Source: Epiperipatus broadwayi (Eukaryota; Onychophora; Udeonychophora; Euonychophora; Peripatidae). From it: a stretch of 64,000 nucleotides of DNA. The notes under the pieces are model-generated. The model saw only the letters and a list, made by a program, of their open reading frames with translations, was not told the DNA's origin and did no database searches. How positions within the stretch are numbered: position 1 is the first letter of the stretch; every line of letters begins with the position of its first letter. The position numbers and the translations under genes were made by a program. Below are positions 39,165 through 49,583 of this stretch, one piece after another. The stretch covers positions 9,704,658-9,768,657 of the forward strand of contig JAQFVV010012423.1 of the NCBI GenBank assembly GCA_028023455.1, read 5' to 3'.

Positions 39165-39800
39165 AGAAGTCTATATATAAAATTAGACAGTCAGAAGAAA
39201 AGTGGCCAATTTGTATTTCTGTTTTAGACTCTATAATACAGGGTAGCATTGCTAATTAAATTGTCAGGGATATTTGTTTGCATAATAAGTACCAATTTAG
39301 GATTATTTATTAATAATATATGATTATATATACATAATTATTTTGTGAGAGGAAGTAAAAATGTGTATTCATTTTTAATATAAAATACATATTGCTAGCA
39401 TAATCAACATTGTAATTATTAGTCATTATATTTGAATTACTAATATTAACTTTGATACCAAAACAAGAACAAGCAGAAGCTATTTATAAGATTAGATAAG
39501 AAAAAAGTGCCTTACTTTTTCTTTATGCTTTAAATTCTATAATACTAGTTAACGTTACTAATTAAAGGTAATGTTTGTTTATAATGGTGATGTTTATTTA
39601 TAATAAAGACTAATTTAGGATTATGTATTATATTTGACTATATATATATAATTCATTCATGAGAAGAAGTAAAATAAGTATTAACTTTTAGTAACTAATT
39701 GCAGAAAAAAAAGGTTCTTTGCTTTAATAAACATTATAATCATTAGTTACTATATTTTGATTTAAAAGAATCAAACTTACTGCACTCATAACTTTGACAC
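39165..39800. repeat. Diverged tandem duplication, period about 318 bp
   Basis: Matching points in both halves: TAAAATTAGACAGTCAGAAG or TAAGATTAGATAAGAAAAAA, then AATTCTATAATAC or GACTCTATAATACA, TTACTAATTAAA or TTGCTAATTAAA, AATTTAGGATTAT (39294 and 39612), and GAGGAAGTAAAA or GAAGAAGTAAAA. No coding sequence is found. Confidence 0.6.
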
Positions 39801-40358
39801 TAATCACTTCAGATAAATACATTAGTGGTTGCTATTAATCATTTATTAAACTAAAAGTTGTCATTGGATCAGATATAATCTTTAAACCTCCATTGAATAT
39901 TAATATATCTGTTTTTTAATTATACAGAAACACATGGAATAACTCAACTTCAGCTCCATTTTTTCAAGTATAATATTTTTAGAAATCATTAGATATAAGA
40001 TTAACTTTTATTTATATTTTAGTAATTTTAAAATTTTGGATAATAATCGTTATTAACTATTTATGAAAGTAATAAAAATTACAAACAATAGTAATCAAAT
40101 ATGTTTTTAGTTATGGATCACAGTTCCATTTCTAGAAACTTCTTGGAGTTATTACATATATAAAATTTTGCTATACTTTATTATGCATCCTGAACAAAAA
40201 AGTTATTGTAGCTACGATCTGAAATACAAGTTTATTATATACCTGTATCAATAGATGTAATATATAGGGTATATGAGCACAGATTTTCACATGACTCACC
40301 ACTCTATCTCTTATCACTGATACACTTGAACACATATATGCTGAAAAGATAAACAATC

Positions 40359-40404
40359 ACCAATATATGTATTTCATGCTAAACCAGCAATCATCAGTTG
40401 GTCC
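40359..40404 (-). ncRNA. Hammerhead ribozyme motif, left arm (core intact)
   Basis: Read on the minus strand: stem I ACCAA, core box CTGATGA (40391-40397), stem II TGCT-GGTTT-AGCA, core box GAAA (40372-40375), stem III AUA-CA-UAU, cleavage-site triplet AUA, and stem I closing strand TTGGT. All invariant core nucleotides are present and every helix is complementary. Odd points: a U-U opposition at the base of stem II, where G-C is usual, and a stem III of only 3 bp with a 2-nt loop. Very short stem III is known in hammerheads of Penelope-like elements and retrozymes, where dimers can help. Predicted to be self-cleaving or a recent derivative of one that was. Confidence 0.6.
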
Positions 40405-40882
40405 AGATTATCATCTCCACACATATATGCAATAAGTGCTCAGATATATATTAAGATAGCCAATCTTCATACTTTAATGGACAGGCTTCAATCCACTCCA
40501 CACTCCACCTCTTCAACTATCCCTCCAATTGAAAATCTGATGATTGAATGCTCAAAGGCCACCCTGAGGTTGAGATTCTTGTCACACCCATGTATTTCAG
40601 GTATTACATAGTAGAGATGTCTGTCCATCCCTTGTATATGTATTAAATGGATTATGTCCTCTACATGAGGGGTCAGATTGACTTTAGGTCAACAAGGGTA
40701 TGACAAGAATCTTGGCCTCAGGGTGGTCTTTGAATGTTCCATCATCAGATTTTCAATTGGATGGATGGTTGAAGAGCTGGAATGTGGAGTGGATTAAAGC
40801 CTGTCCATTAAAGTAAGAAGGTTGAATATCTTAATGTACATCTGAGCACTTATTGCAAATATGTGTGGAAATGATTATCTGG

Positions 40883-40926
40883 ACCAAGTGATGATTGCTG
40901 GTTTAGCATGAAATACATATATTGGT
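40883..40926 (+). ncRNA. Hammerhead ribozyme motif, right arm (core mutated)
   Basis: Same sequence as the left-arm motif in the opposite orientation, but the first core box is GTGATGA (40888-40894). The C at core position 3 is replaced by G, which breaks the C3-G8 pair known to be essential, so this copy should be inactive. Stems I, II and III and GAAA (40910-40913) are kept. Confidence 0.55.
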
Positions 40927-41151
40927 GATTGTTTATCTTTCTGGCATATATGTGTTCAAGTGTATCAGTGATAAGAGATAGAGTGGTGGGTCATGTGAAA
41001 GTCTGAGCTCATATACCCTGTAGCTACTATAGTAACTTTACTGGCAAAGAAATTATAAACTATTATTGATAATCAACTAACAAAATAAATAATTGTATAG
41101 TTAATGTTTGTCTGAAAGTTTGTGATGATAGTATTTTAGATGTTTTTATAT

Positions 41152-41343
41152 GTTTAACTATTTCCTATCATTTAATATTAATTATTGAATATCTTTAGAA
41201 AAAAATATTTTTTTATTTAAATTTTTTAAGTTTAAATTTTTCTAAAGACTTTATTTAACAATTAATATTAGATAAAAAGTTTGAATTTTTTTAAAGACAT
41301 TTAACAATTAATATTAGATGATGAAAATAGTCCAACACATAAT
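41152..41343. repeat. MITE-like palindrome, copy 1 (partner at 61.77 kb)
   Basis: Left arm AACTATTTCCTATCATTTAA to CTTTAGAAAAA (41156-41203) pairs with TTTAAATTTTTCTAAAGAC (from 41231) to GATGATGAAAATAGTCC (to 41333). The right arm has an internal duplication of TTTAACAATTAATATTAGAT. The same ends and order occur at 61771-61935. Confidence 0.6.
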
Positions 41344-43568
41344 TACAATTATATAGTTCGTTTTCTAGAAGGTATTACGAATTCAAATACCTGTTTAAAA
41401 GCAATAGTTTTAAACAAAACAGTTGATACATGCTTGTAGTCAGAAGATTTAGTAAATAACATTCAATATGGTAATAAAATTAATTTATCAAAAAATTTAT
41501 TTTTTAATACTATTTCTTCATAATATTATATAGATGCTTAGATCAAGATATCAAAGTGCAAATATATATATATATATTGTTTTTTATATCTAAAATATAT
41601 CTTTAGATTTTTTTTATATACAGGCTAATAGAACTTCTATATTTATATATGATAAAAGCTTTGCAGTGTAATTGTTAGTATATTAATTAGCCTATTCTTC
41701 GATGATCTAGACAGAATTTTGGGAGCACTTGAACATTATTTTAAGCTTCAAACAAGTTAAAGATTTTTAGGTCACTATGCAATAATTAATTCATCTACCA
41801 ATTTAATTATTGGTGAGGAAATGGATATTTAGACATTTATAGCTAGACAATGAACAAGCAGAGAAAATACAAAACCTTACTTACTATGTAACATTTGAGA
41901 AGGTTGGTGCATATTATCTCTTTTTTCTCCCTTTTAATCTGCAGAGAGATCGGAAGAGGTCTTTATCCCCAATAAGTTATTTGAAAGTTCTATTTTCTTT
42001 TACTTTACATATATATATATAAACACATACAAACGCGCACACACGTATATATATACACAATTTATCAAGAACATTTTAAAAATTGTTTGCATTTACTTGT
42101 GATAATAGTAATAATTTTTAAAGTTCAACGATAGTTTTCTTATTTTTAATTTCGTGAATAAAAGACAACTGCGGGTAGAGTTAGATTAGTTTTACTCAAT
42201 TGAAATGAGTGGTCTGCTAAGAAAAATAACAAAGCAAGAAGGAAAATTTAATTCACTTAATGCTTGTTTTCTTTCGACTAATAAATGTACAAAGTGCTAA
42301 TACAAAGAAATAAAACTACTTTTGTAATATGCTGATAAACAAGAAATAAAAGATATATTTTTTTTTATTTATTTATACATATATTGTATTTTTAAAATAG
42401 TTTAATTCGCTTTTAAGTAATGCGCCCTATTATTTCTATTGAAGATTGTTTAAATTGGTACAGTTTTACAAAATTCGTATGATTAATATAGATTCTGATT
42501 GAAATGGTAGAGTTCCTTTATTATTATTATTTTTTTTTTTTTTTATATTTTTTAAACTTAATAGCTTCAAAAACAAAACATTATATTTGTAGTGCTTCAT
42601 ACATTAAAAATATATATTTATGAATGCATTGAGCTAGCCCACTGTTCCAGATGCAGATTTATGTATGGTTCAAATACAAGAAGGCATTCTAATACATTTA
42701 GGAACAAAAATGCATAAGGGATCAGAAAATTTCATCAACTAATGTTTTTCAGATACATGGTCATTAATGTGACCTCGCTATTATGGCACGACTCACTATT
42801 ATAAAATAATGACTGGGCAATTAAAAGCAAAAAAGATATTAATGCAATGATGCACATAGAAAGATGTAAATCCTATGCAGGAGTTCTAAAATGATAAGTT
42901 GTTTCAAGATTATCACCTCCTGAATTAAACAAAATACAAATGTATACAATGTAAACCACATATCTCTTTTTTTTGTTTTATAATCTCATAGTCACCTCAT
43001 AGTCTATCCTATGTATGTGTTGCAATGCTTTTTTGAAAAATCTTTTGAAACAATTTATTATTTATGTACTTATTATTTTTCCTAATGTCATCCATCAATT
43101 GCAATCTCTTTCATTTTCCTAATTTTTTCATGTGTATCAGTTGTATAAGGTGGAATGAAGAGCTGTAGAAAACTTGAAAGTCTGAGTTCAAATTCCTTCT
43201 AATCAAGTTTCATTAATTAAAAATAAGTTATTGGCATAAATTGAAACAAAAAATTGAATCATTTTTATTATAAAAAATAATTACAAAAAAAAAAAAAAAT
43301 AAATTAAAAATCTTATTTACTTTCTTTCCCTAAAGAAAAATAAATTGCTACATATAAAGCATATGTTTTGTGTGTATATGTATGCGAAATATAATACATG
43401 ACCTTAGTATGGGTATACATTAATAAAATCTGTTACAAGCAAATAACTTATTTATAAATTGGCTAAACATGTAAATTAATTTTAACATTTAATATAACTA
43501 AATATTAGTCTTAGTATAGTTAAAAAGGTAATCTTCTCTTAAGATGTTAAAACCATGAGAGGGCATAC
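41344..43568. other. AT-rich non-coding stretch
   Basis: No coding signal is seen. A TA tract lies near 41562-41578, a B-box-like phrase (GAGTTCAAATTCC) near 43187, and long A and T runs occur. Confidence 0.6.
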
Positions 43569-43569
43569 T

Positions 43570-43636
43570 TTCTATGCAAATGCACAGAAATATGCCATTT
43601 ACATGGCCCAATATTTCTGTGCTTTTGCATAAAAAG
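43570..43636. repeat. Hairpin-forming inverted repeat
   Basis: CTATGCAAATGCACAGAAAT is followed, after a 17-bp spacer, by ATTTCTGTGCTTTTGCATAA. The phrase GCACAGAAATAT or ACACAGAAATAT recurs at 44735, so this belongs with the 43.5-45.0 kb repeat field. Confidence 0.7.
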
Positions 43637-43959
43637 TTACTGCCTATAGAACAGTTCTGTTCACATTGACCATTGCAGGCCTAAATGGTGTTGCACACCA
43701 ATATTACTGTCCGCTGATGTGCTTTGCGACACTATGCAAATGCACACATTTAACAGCTCACTACCATATATTGTGAGGGTGTTTGGAATTTAACTGGCCA
43801 TAACTGTTGTAATATGCCTTCATAATAGTGATATTACACCCTAATTGATGTACTAGTACATACTAATAATTGTAAGCCTCTCCCTGTGCTTGTTGTTTTG
43901 GAAACTGTAAGCTTGGTTTGATCAGAGTAGTGCTTAATCTTTTGGTCAGATTAATGATA

Positions 43960-44230
43960 CGAAACAAATAAAATGTCTGAGATTGCACATTATTTTGCAA
44001 ATCATAATCTTGGTTTGATTCAGAGTTCTGTGTGTTTTGACTGATCCTTTGGACTGGCAAAACTATCATCCCCCCTGCACATTCCAGCATGACATGTCTA
44101 ATGTAATTTTAAAATGTATTTATTGTATTTTAGAAAATAATATTGGTTTGTAAATTGAGTACTGCATCTTTTGGCTGATCCTTTGGACTGGCAAAACCAT
44201 CAGTCCCCCTCCCCCATGCACATTCTAGTG
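43960..44230. repeat. Tandem duplication, period 134 bp
   Basis: CTGATCCTTTGGACTGGCAA at 44041 recurs at 44175, each time followed by AACTATCAT or AACCATCAG, a C run, and TGCACATTC. The TGTCTAATGTAATTT phrase near 44094 returns at 44362. No coding sequence is found. The open frame at 43863-44090 is a chance frame. Confidence 0.7.
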
Positions 44231-44699
44231 CTACACGCTGACTTGTGGAATGTAGTTTAAAATATTGAAATTCTTGTATTTTTGAAAAAAATGTTTTTTA
44301 CAAAATAATATTGATTAATAAATTGTTTAAAAATAGTTTGCAAAATGTTGCATGGTGCTACAATGTCTAATGTAATTTAAAAACATAATTATTCCATTTC
44401 AGAAAATAATGTTAAAGTTGAAAATAAAAAAAAAGGCCTGGTAACATTATATTTGTGTTTGTTTACATAAAAAGTACATCCTCTTGTGGTTTCGACATGC
44501 TAAGAGTAAACTACTATTAAAAATAAGATCATGTAAATTTATAAATAAAATATACATGTAAACAATTAACTGACTAACTGATCTTGAGAACTTTAATATA
44601 ATGGTAGCAATTTTTTTAATAATTATTTTTACAAGTGGTTTTAAAAAAATTTAAGTACATTTATCTACAATAACAAAATATGGTATTGTTTGGTTAGCT

Positions 44700-45015
44700 G
44701 TACCCAGCCGCTAGAGGTGCTGTTTCTGTGTAAACACACAGAAATATCCACAGTAGGGGCCAAAAAGCAGAAATGACTGTTCCAGCCATTAGGTGGCACT
44801 GTTCACCATGCATATGCACAGGAAGCTTCCACAAGCCAGCTGGCAGCAAAACTGCTCACCTGATGGCGCTGGTTGCAATGCATAAGCCATGTAGCTTACA
44901 TCATCTGCTACCAGCCACTACCAAGAACCTAGGTGACGCTGATTGCCATAAACAGATCTAGCTTACGTCATCTGCTACACCAAGATTCTAGCCCACTATG
45001 TGGGTGGCGCTGTTT
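44700..45015 (+). repeat. Degenerate tandem array of a CTCF-like motif, five units
   Basis: In a GC-richer island five related cores are spaced 69-78 bp apart: CCGCTAGAGGTGCTGTT (44708), CCATTAGGTGGCACTGTT (44786), ACCTGATGGCGCTGGTT (44858), ACCTAGGTGACGCTGATT (44928) and TATGTGGGTGGCGCTGTT (44998). The consensus is close to the binding core of the zinc-finger protein CTCF (CCASYAGRKGGCGCTG type). Between cores GCTTACATCATCTGCTAC or GCTTACGTCATCTGCTAC repeats. It could be an insulator-like element or simply a minisatellite or transposon piece. Confidence 0.5.
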
Positions 45016-46334
45016 CTCCACGTTACACATGGAAAAACTACACAAAATAATGCCTGCTTGATTTGTTTATGTCCATACTACTTAAAACATGGATGCCCTA
45101 TAATGTACAGGTGTGATTAAATTTAGAAGCCACAAGTATTTAAATATGCGTTCCCACTTAATATTGTTACATTCTATTTCACCATTTAATAAATCGATGT
45201 ATTTTAAAATTATTTATTTTTAAAAATCGAACTTTTTTTTTAATTATTTACTCTAAAAGTGGGGTTTTTTTTAAAAAAATCGGTCAGTGTTTTTTTTTTT
45301 TTTTTTAAAAAAGCTATTTTTTTTCCCTACGGCAGTATTGCTTTCAAAACTATTATTTTAAAAATATGATTGTTTGTAAAACTTTTTTTTTTTTACACTT
45401 TCAAATATTATTTAAAATAAGTTTTAAACTAATACAAATTATATTTTGGTTTATAGATCGATCTTTCAATGACTATTTCCCAACCGTATTATTTTAAAAA
45501 GGTTGAATTTGCGTGCTCTTACGTGCAAAGAGTAATTCGAAGATCTGTTTATCAATAAATATTTTTAAATTACTGGAGAAAAAGCAAATCAAACTGTCCT
45601 TTAAATATATTAAAATATTTATTCAGTTCAAATTTAAAAGAAGTTTACAGTAAAGATTTAAGTTGCAGGTTAAACTGCCATGGTAAATACAAACCATTAG
45701 ATATTTTGGTTTATAGATCGATCTGTTCAAAGGTTAAAAAACTATTTCCTCAACTGCCAAAAAACCCAACATGCCTGTCAAAATTGGATGATCATTGAAA
45801 ATTATATATGATCTTAATAGCCTAAAATTCAGAAGACTGATAGTACTGTCTCTACCAGTGCGCTGTTTCTTTCATTGTTGAATTAGTAATATCACCACAG
45901 CTAGTAAAAGTAATGTTACTTATTATAAGAGCTTAACAATGAGTTAATTTGTCTCATAATTATGCTGTTACAAGTTTTGCTAATTTTGGTATAGGATATA
46001 TCTAGATGAATGTCTAAACATTATGAAAGAATTTTGAAAAAAGTAAAGGTAATACTTTTTTAGTAGATACTTTCCAAGCTCAGGATTTATCAATGAAAGC
46101 TGAAATCTAATTAGAATTTTTGCAATAGGTCACTTTATTTACTTTATGATAGAACCATCAAAATGAGAGTCATGTGATGCTGGATACAGTTGAGAAATGA
46201 TTAATTACTTGTTCAGTAATTGAAGGTTATTGGATTACAGAGAAAAACAGTACTGCAAAAGCTAATGAATACATATTTATTTTTAATAATGGTAGAAAAA
46301 GTTTAATTAAATTTGCATATTAAAGTAAAACAAG
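45016..46334. other. AT-rich non-coding stretch with one direct repeat
   Basis: ATATTTTGGTTTATAGATCG with ATCT at about 45440 recurs at about 45702, each followed by GACTATTTCC or AACTATTTCC within about 20 bp. No coding signal is seen. Confidence 0.6.
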
Positions 46335-46349
46335 ATCATCATCATCAAC

Positions 46350-47026
46350 TATTATCAATCCACTGCAGGATGAACATCTCTCCAAGTTTAATCCACCTCC
46401 AATCTTTAGCTTCTCTTCTCCACATCACCCCTGCACACTTTCTTATTTCATCTATCCATCTCACATGTGGTCTCTTCCTGGGTCTTCTACAATCTCTTGG
46501 AATCCAGTTTAAGATTTCAATTGTCCATCTATTATCATCTCTTCTAGCAATATGTCCAGCCCAACTCCACTTTAATCTTTTAATTTTTTCAATAAAATCA
46601 GTTACACCTTATTGTTCTCTTACTGATATATTGCGTTTTCGATCTCTTCTTGTTACTCCCAACATGCATCTCTCCATACTTCTTTGAGTGGTCTGAAGTC
46701 TGTATTGCTCTTCTATTAAGTGTCCAAGTCTCAGATCCATAAGTGAGAACAGGTAAAACACATTTATTAAAAATCTTCCTTTACAAACACATAGGTATAT
46801 TTCCTTTTAGTATCAAGTTATTTCTACCAAAAGCACTCCAACCAAGTTTAATTCTATGATTAATTTCATCCATTATGTTTCCATCTGTATTAATAATCTG
46901 ACCAAGGCATTTGTAACTGTTAACTTCTTCTAACTCATCATAAACAATCTTTATTTTCATATTTTGAGAAAATCCATTAAACATTACTTTAGTCATTTTA
47001 ACATTTATCTTTAGTCCTACTTTCAT
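46350..47026 (-). pseudogene. RTE copy 2 C-terminal domain
   Basis: MKVGLKINVKMTKVMFNGFS to NIPMCL is open (47026-46781), then an AAA to TAA-type change stops it. The remainder matches the copy 1 C-terminal domain down to the tail with several small indels. Plus-strand open frames over it are antisense shadows. Confidence 0.8.
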
Positions 47027-47033
47027 CTGATAA

Positions 47034-47519
47034 CTATTGCAACATTTCCTGTAGATCTAAAGCATTATTAGCAAAAACAACTACATCATCTGAAAAATCT
47101 AAATGACTTAAATAATCACCATTTACTTTCACTCCTTTAGCTTCCCATTTTAATACACAAAATACTTCTTGCAGCACTGCTGTAAAAAGTTTTGGAGATA
47201 TGGAGTCACCCTGTCTTACACTCTTCTCAATGTTGACTTTCCCAGTATCATTATCTAATCTAATTGTTGCTGTTGCATTTTTATAAATATTCTTTAAAAT
47301 ATGACAATATCTTGGATCTATACCTTGATGATCCAATATTTTAATCACTGAAGAAAAGTTTATAGATTCAAATGCCTTTTCATAATCTACAAATCCAAAA
47401 CATAATGGCAACTCATATTCATTTGTCCTTTCTATAACTTCTCTCAATCCCTGGACATGATCTCCTGTATTAAAACCACTTCTAAATCCAGCTTGTTCTC
47501 TTGGTTGGTGGAAATCCAA
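47034..47519 (-). pseudogene. RTE copy 2 RT palm
   Basis: Carries EQAGFRSGFNTGDH, motif A VDYEKAFESI, motif B VRQGDSISPKLFTAVL and motif C DFSDDVVVFA (Ala to Ser in the FADD box, both Asp kept). A TAG after EMLQ ends it. Just beyond, the sequence TCAGATGAAAGTAGGA is the same shortened form as in copy 1. Confidence 0.82.
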
Positions 47520-47622
47520 TGTTCTCTGTAGACGAGTTGTAATTATCTTGGTAAAAATTTTGTATGTAACTTATAAAAGGCTGATAGGTCTGTAATTTCT
47601 AATATCTTCTTTATCACCTTTT

Positions 47623-48195
47623 TTAAATAATTAATACTGCATTCTTCCAATCATCTGGTACATCTTTATCATTTAGACATTTGGTATATAATGTTGCTAA
47701 AAAAAATTCTATTTTTTCACCTGCTTCTTTTAATATATCAATTATAATTCTACCATTGCCTGGAGTCTTTTCTTTCTTCATGTATTTAATTGCATGTCTC
47801 ACTTCTTCATTTAAAATTCTGGGCAATTCAGAAGATGTAATAGATACAGGAAGTATTTGTTCTTTATTACTATATAATTTTTGATAGAAGTCTTCTATCC
47901 ATTTCATGATGTCATCTCTCTTTTTAGTAATAATTCCAGCTTTTTTTCTTATTGCAGACATAAATTTCCTACCAATACCAAAATATTGTTTTACACTCTT
48001 GAGACTTTCATTTTCTTCTACTGCTTTCCTTGCTAGTTCACAGTTATACTTTCTTATATCATTTTCAACTCTTTTCCGCATCATTTTACAAAATTCGAGA
48101 TATTCAATCCTTTTTAATGCATCATTTTTGTTTATCTTCATATTCCTTCTTTTTTTTATAAATTCTATAGTCTCAGTAGAAATGTTATTGGTCAA
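47623..48195 (-). pseudogene. RTE copy 2 linker and RT fingers
   Basis: 190 codons: a basic coiled linker (KRRNMKINKNDALKRIEYLE), then the start of the RT up to DDWKNAVLII, where a deletion near 47625 ends the frame. The position that is frameshifted in copy 1 (27.2 kb) is intact here, so that lesion is private to copy 1. K/G changes in the first RT motif (EKTPGNGRI against GKAPGNDGI) show it is decaying. Confidence 0.8.
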
Positions 48196-48333
48196 GTGCT
48201 GATTTTTTCAAGCAGCTATTTTTGTTGCAGTTTTTAAAAGTGTATCAGTTGTTTTCATATTAATTTCATTCACACCTGAATTATGTTCAAAATCTACTAA
48301 TACTTGAAACCTATTTATAAGTTCTAATTTAAA

Positions 48334-49275
48334 TTAATTAGAATGTTTCTGAAGATTAGTAATATCAACTGTAAATATTGTTTTTCTTAATAATTTTTGT
48401 CTCTCTACTTTTGAATTAACATGTATCTTACATCTTACTAATCGATCATCACTTCCTGTGTTGAATTTATTAAGAACATTACAATCTTGAAATATGTATT
48501 TCCTGTTAGTCAAAATATAATCCAATTCTGCTGTCCTTTTATTTGGATGCTTCCATGTCCATTTCATTTTAACATTTTTCTCAAAAAAAGAATTAATAAT
48601 ATAAAGTTTTTCTTTTTCTGCAAACTCCACAAGTCTGTGTCCTCTCTCATTTCTATTACCATAACCAAAATTACCTACAGCATTTTCATCTTTCATTTGT
48701 TTACCAATTCTAGCATTAAAGTCTCCCATAACAATTTTAAAATGTTGTTTACTCTGATCAAAAGCCTTTTGTACATTCATATACAAATCTTCTACTACTT
48801 CATCACTATGAGAACTTGTTGGGGCATAAACCTGAATTATCTGCGCATTTGGTATCTGCTATTAAGTGGTAAAACTAATCTTTCCACTCTGTTCAATACA
48901 ACACCAATCTCCACTTCCATTTTTTATTTATAATGAATTCTACTGCATTTGTATTTTCAATATTTGTGCCTTTATAATAGAGTATATGCCACTTTTTAAA
49001 TCAATTGTTTCTTCACCTTTTCTTTTAACTTCACAAAGTCCAATAATGTCCCATTTAATATAAGACAGTTCTTCTTCTAACTCTTACAATCTTCCTTTAC
49101 TTGAAAGTGATCTGCAGTTGTACATACCTAAATAAAAAGTCATCATCAAATGGCAGCCTGAGTCCGCAATCAGGGAATTCTTAGCACCCTCTGCCTTTGG
49201 CCACCAACCGCTGCCTTGGTTGGTGACTTTACAGTCCCCTGGAAATAAGGGCCATGATTTATTTTTGTCTGTCAT
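48334..49275 (-). pseudogene. RTE copy 2 endonuclease
   Basis: It starts MTDKNKSWPLFPGDCK as in copy 1. A frame break comes after SSKGRL (CTCTTACAATC: a stop near 49084). The GDFNARIG motif is intact and, unlike copy 1, reads through the T-run position without a frameshift. The terminal motif is GSDDRLV, so the catalytic His of Ser-Asp-His is replaced by Asp, which should abolish nuclease activity. It stops after LQKHSN near 48334, where copy 1 stays open. Confidence 0.8.
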
Positions 49276-49503
49276 AATTGTAAACTTGGAGGTAAAAAGC
49301 CAATAAACTCACCACGCTGGCTAATGCATGTTAGTGAGCAGCCCATCCATGTTTGTATACTATATGAATAATCACGTTGTAATAATAGCTGCAATGACAA
49401 GAATGTATGGAGTGGACATTAGGAATTTGCCCTGCTTGGTTCTTTTAAGGCCTCCAAGATGAATCAAAGGGTCTCCTTTCAGTTAACAGCAAACTCCCCT
49501 TTC

Positions 49504-49507
<4 letters not shown>

Positions 49508-49580
<73 letters not shown>
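49508..49580. repeat. (TA)n microsatellite between RTE copy 2 and the LTR element
   Basis: An uninterrupted TA tract of 73 bp. It abuts the RTE 5' end on one side and the LTR start on the other. Confidence 0.95.

Positions 49581-49583
<3 letters not shown>

Larger units (their letters stand above)
40199..41042. repeat. Foldback element carrying hammerhead motifs
   Basis: A left arm of about 391 bp (40199-40589) is the reverse complement of a right arm of about 347 bp (40696-41042), around a loop of about 106 bp. Shared blocks include GTGTATCAGTGATAAGAGAT (right arm), TTAAAGTATGAAG or TAAAGTAAGAAGG, GGAGTGGATTGAAGCC or GGAGTGGATTAAAGCC, and GACAAGAATCT(C/T)(A/G)(A/G)CCTCAGGGTGG. The left arm has about 50 extra bp near 40215-40265. 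No open frame of note is found. Each arm carries a hammerhead-type motif in its own transcription sense. It may be a non-autonomous PLE derivative or an animal retrozyme-like repeat that ended up inverted. A decayed relative lies at 7.01-7.14 kb. Confidence 0.75.
46335..49507 (-). mobile_element. RTE-clade LINE, copy 2, near full length
   Basis: Same family and orientation as copy 1, more than 90 percent identical by eye. The 3' end has the ATCATCATCATC tail (plus-strand view) and the 5' end stops at the same sequence as copy 1 (CTTTCTGCA), next to a TA tract. About 100 bp are missing from the 5' UTR relative to copy 1, just before the first ATG. No clean target duplication is seen. The TA tract on the 5' side may have replaced it. 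Confidence 0.88.

Noticed and set aside
40537-40565. CTGATGATTGAATGCTCAAA as an extra hammerhead in the left arm
   Set aside because: The GAAA box is missing, and it is missing in the matching right-arm sequence too.
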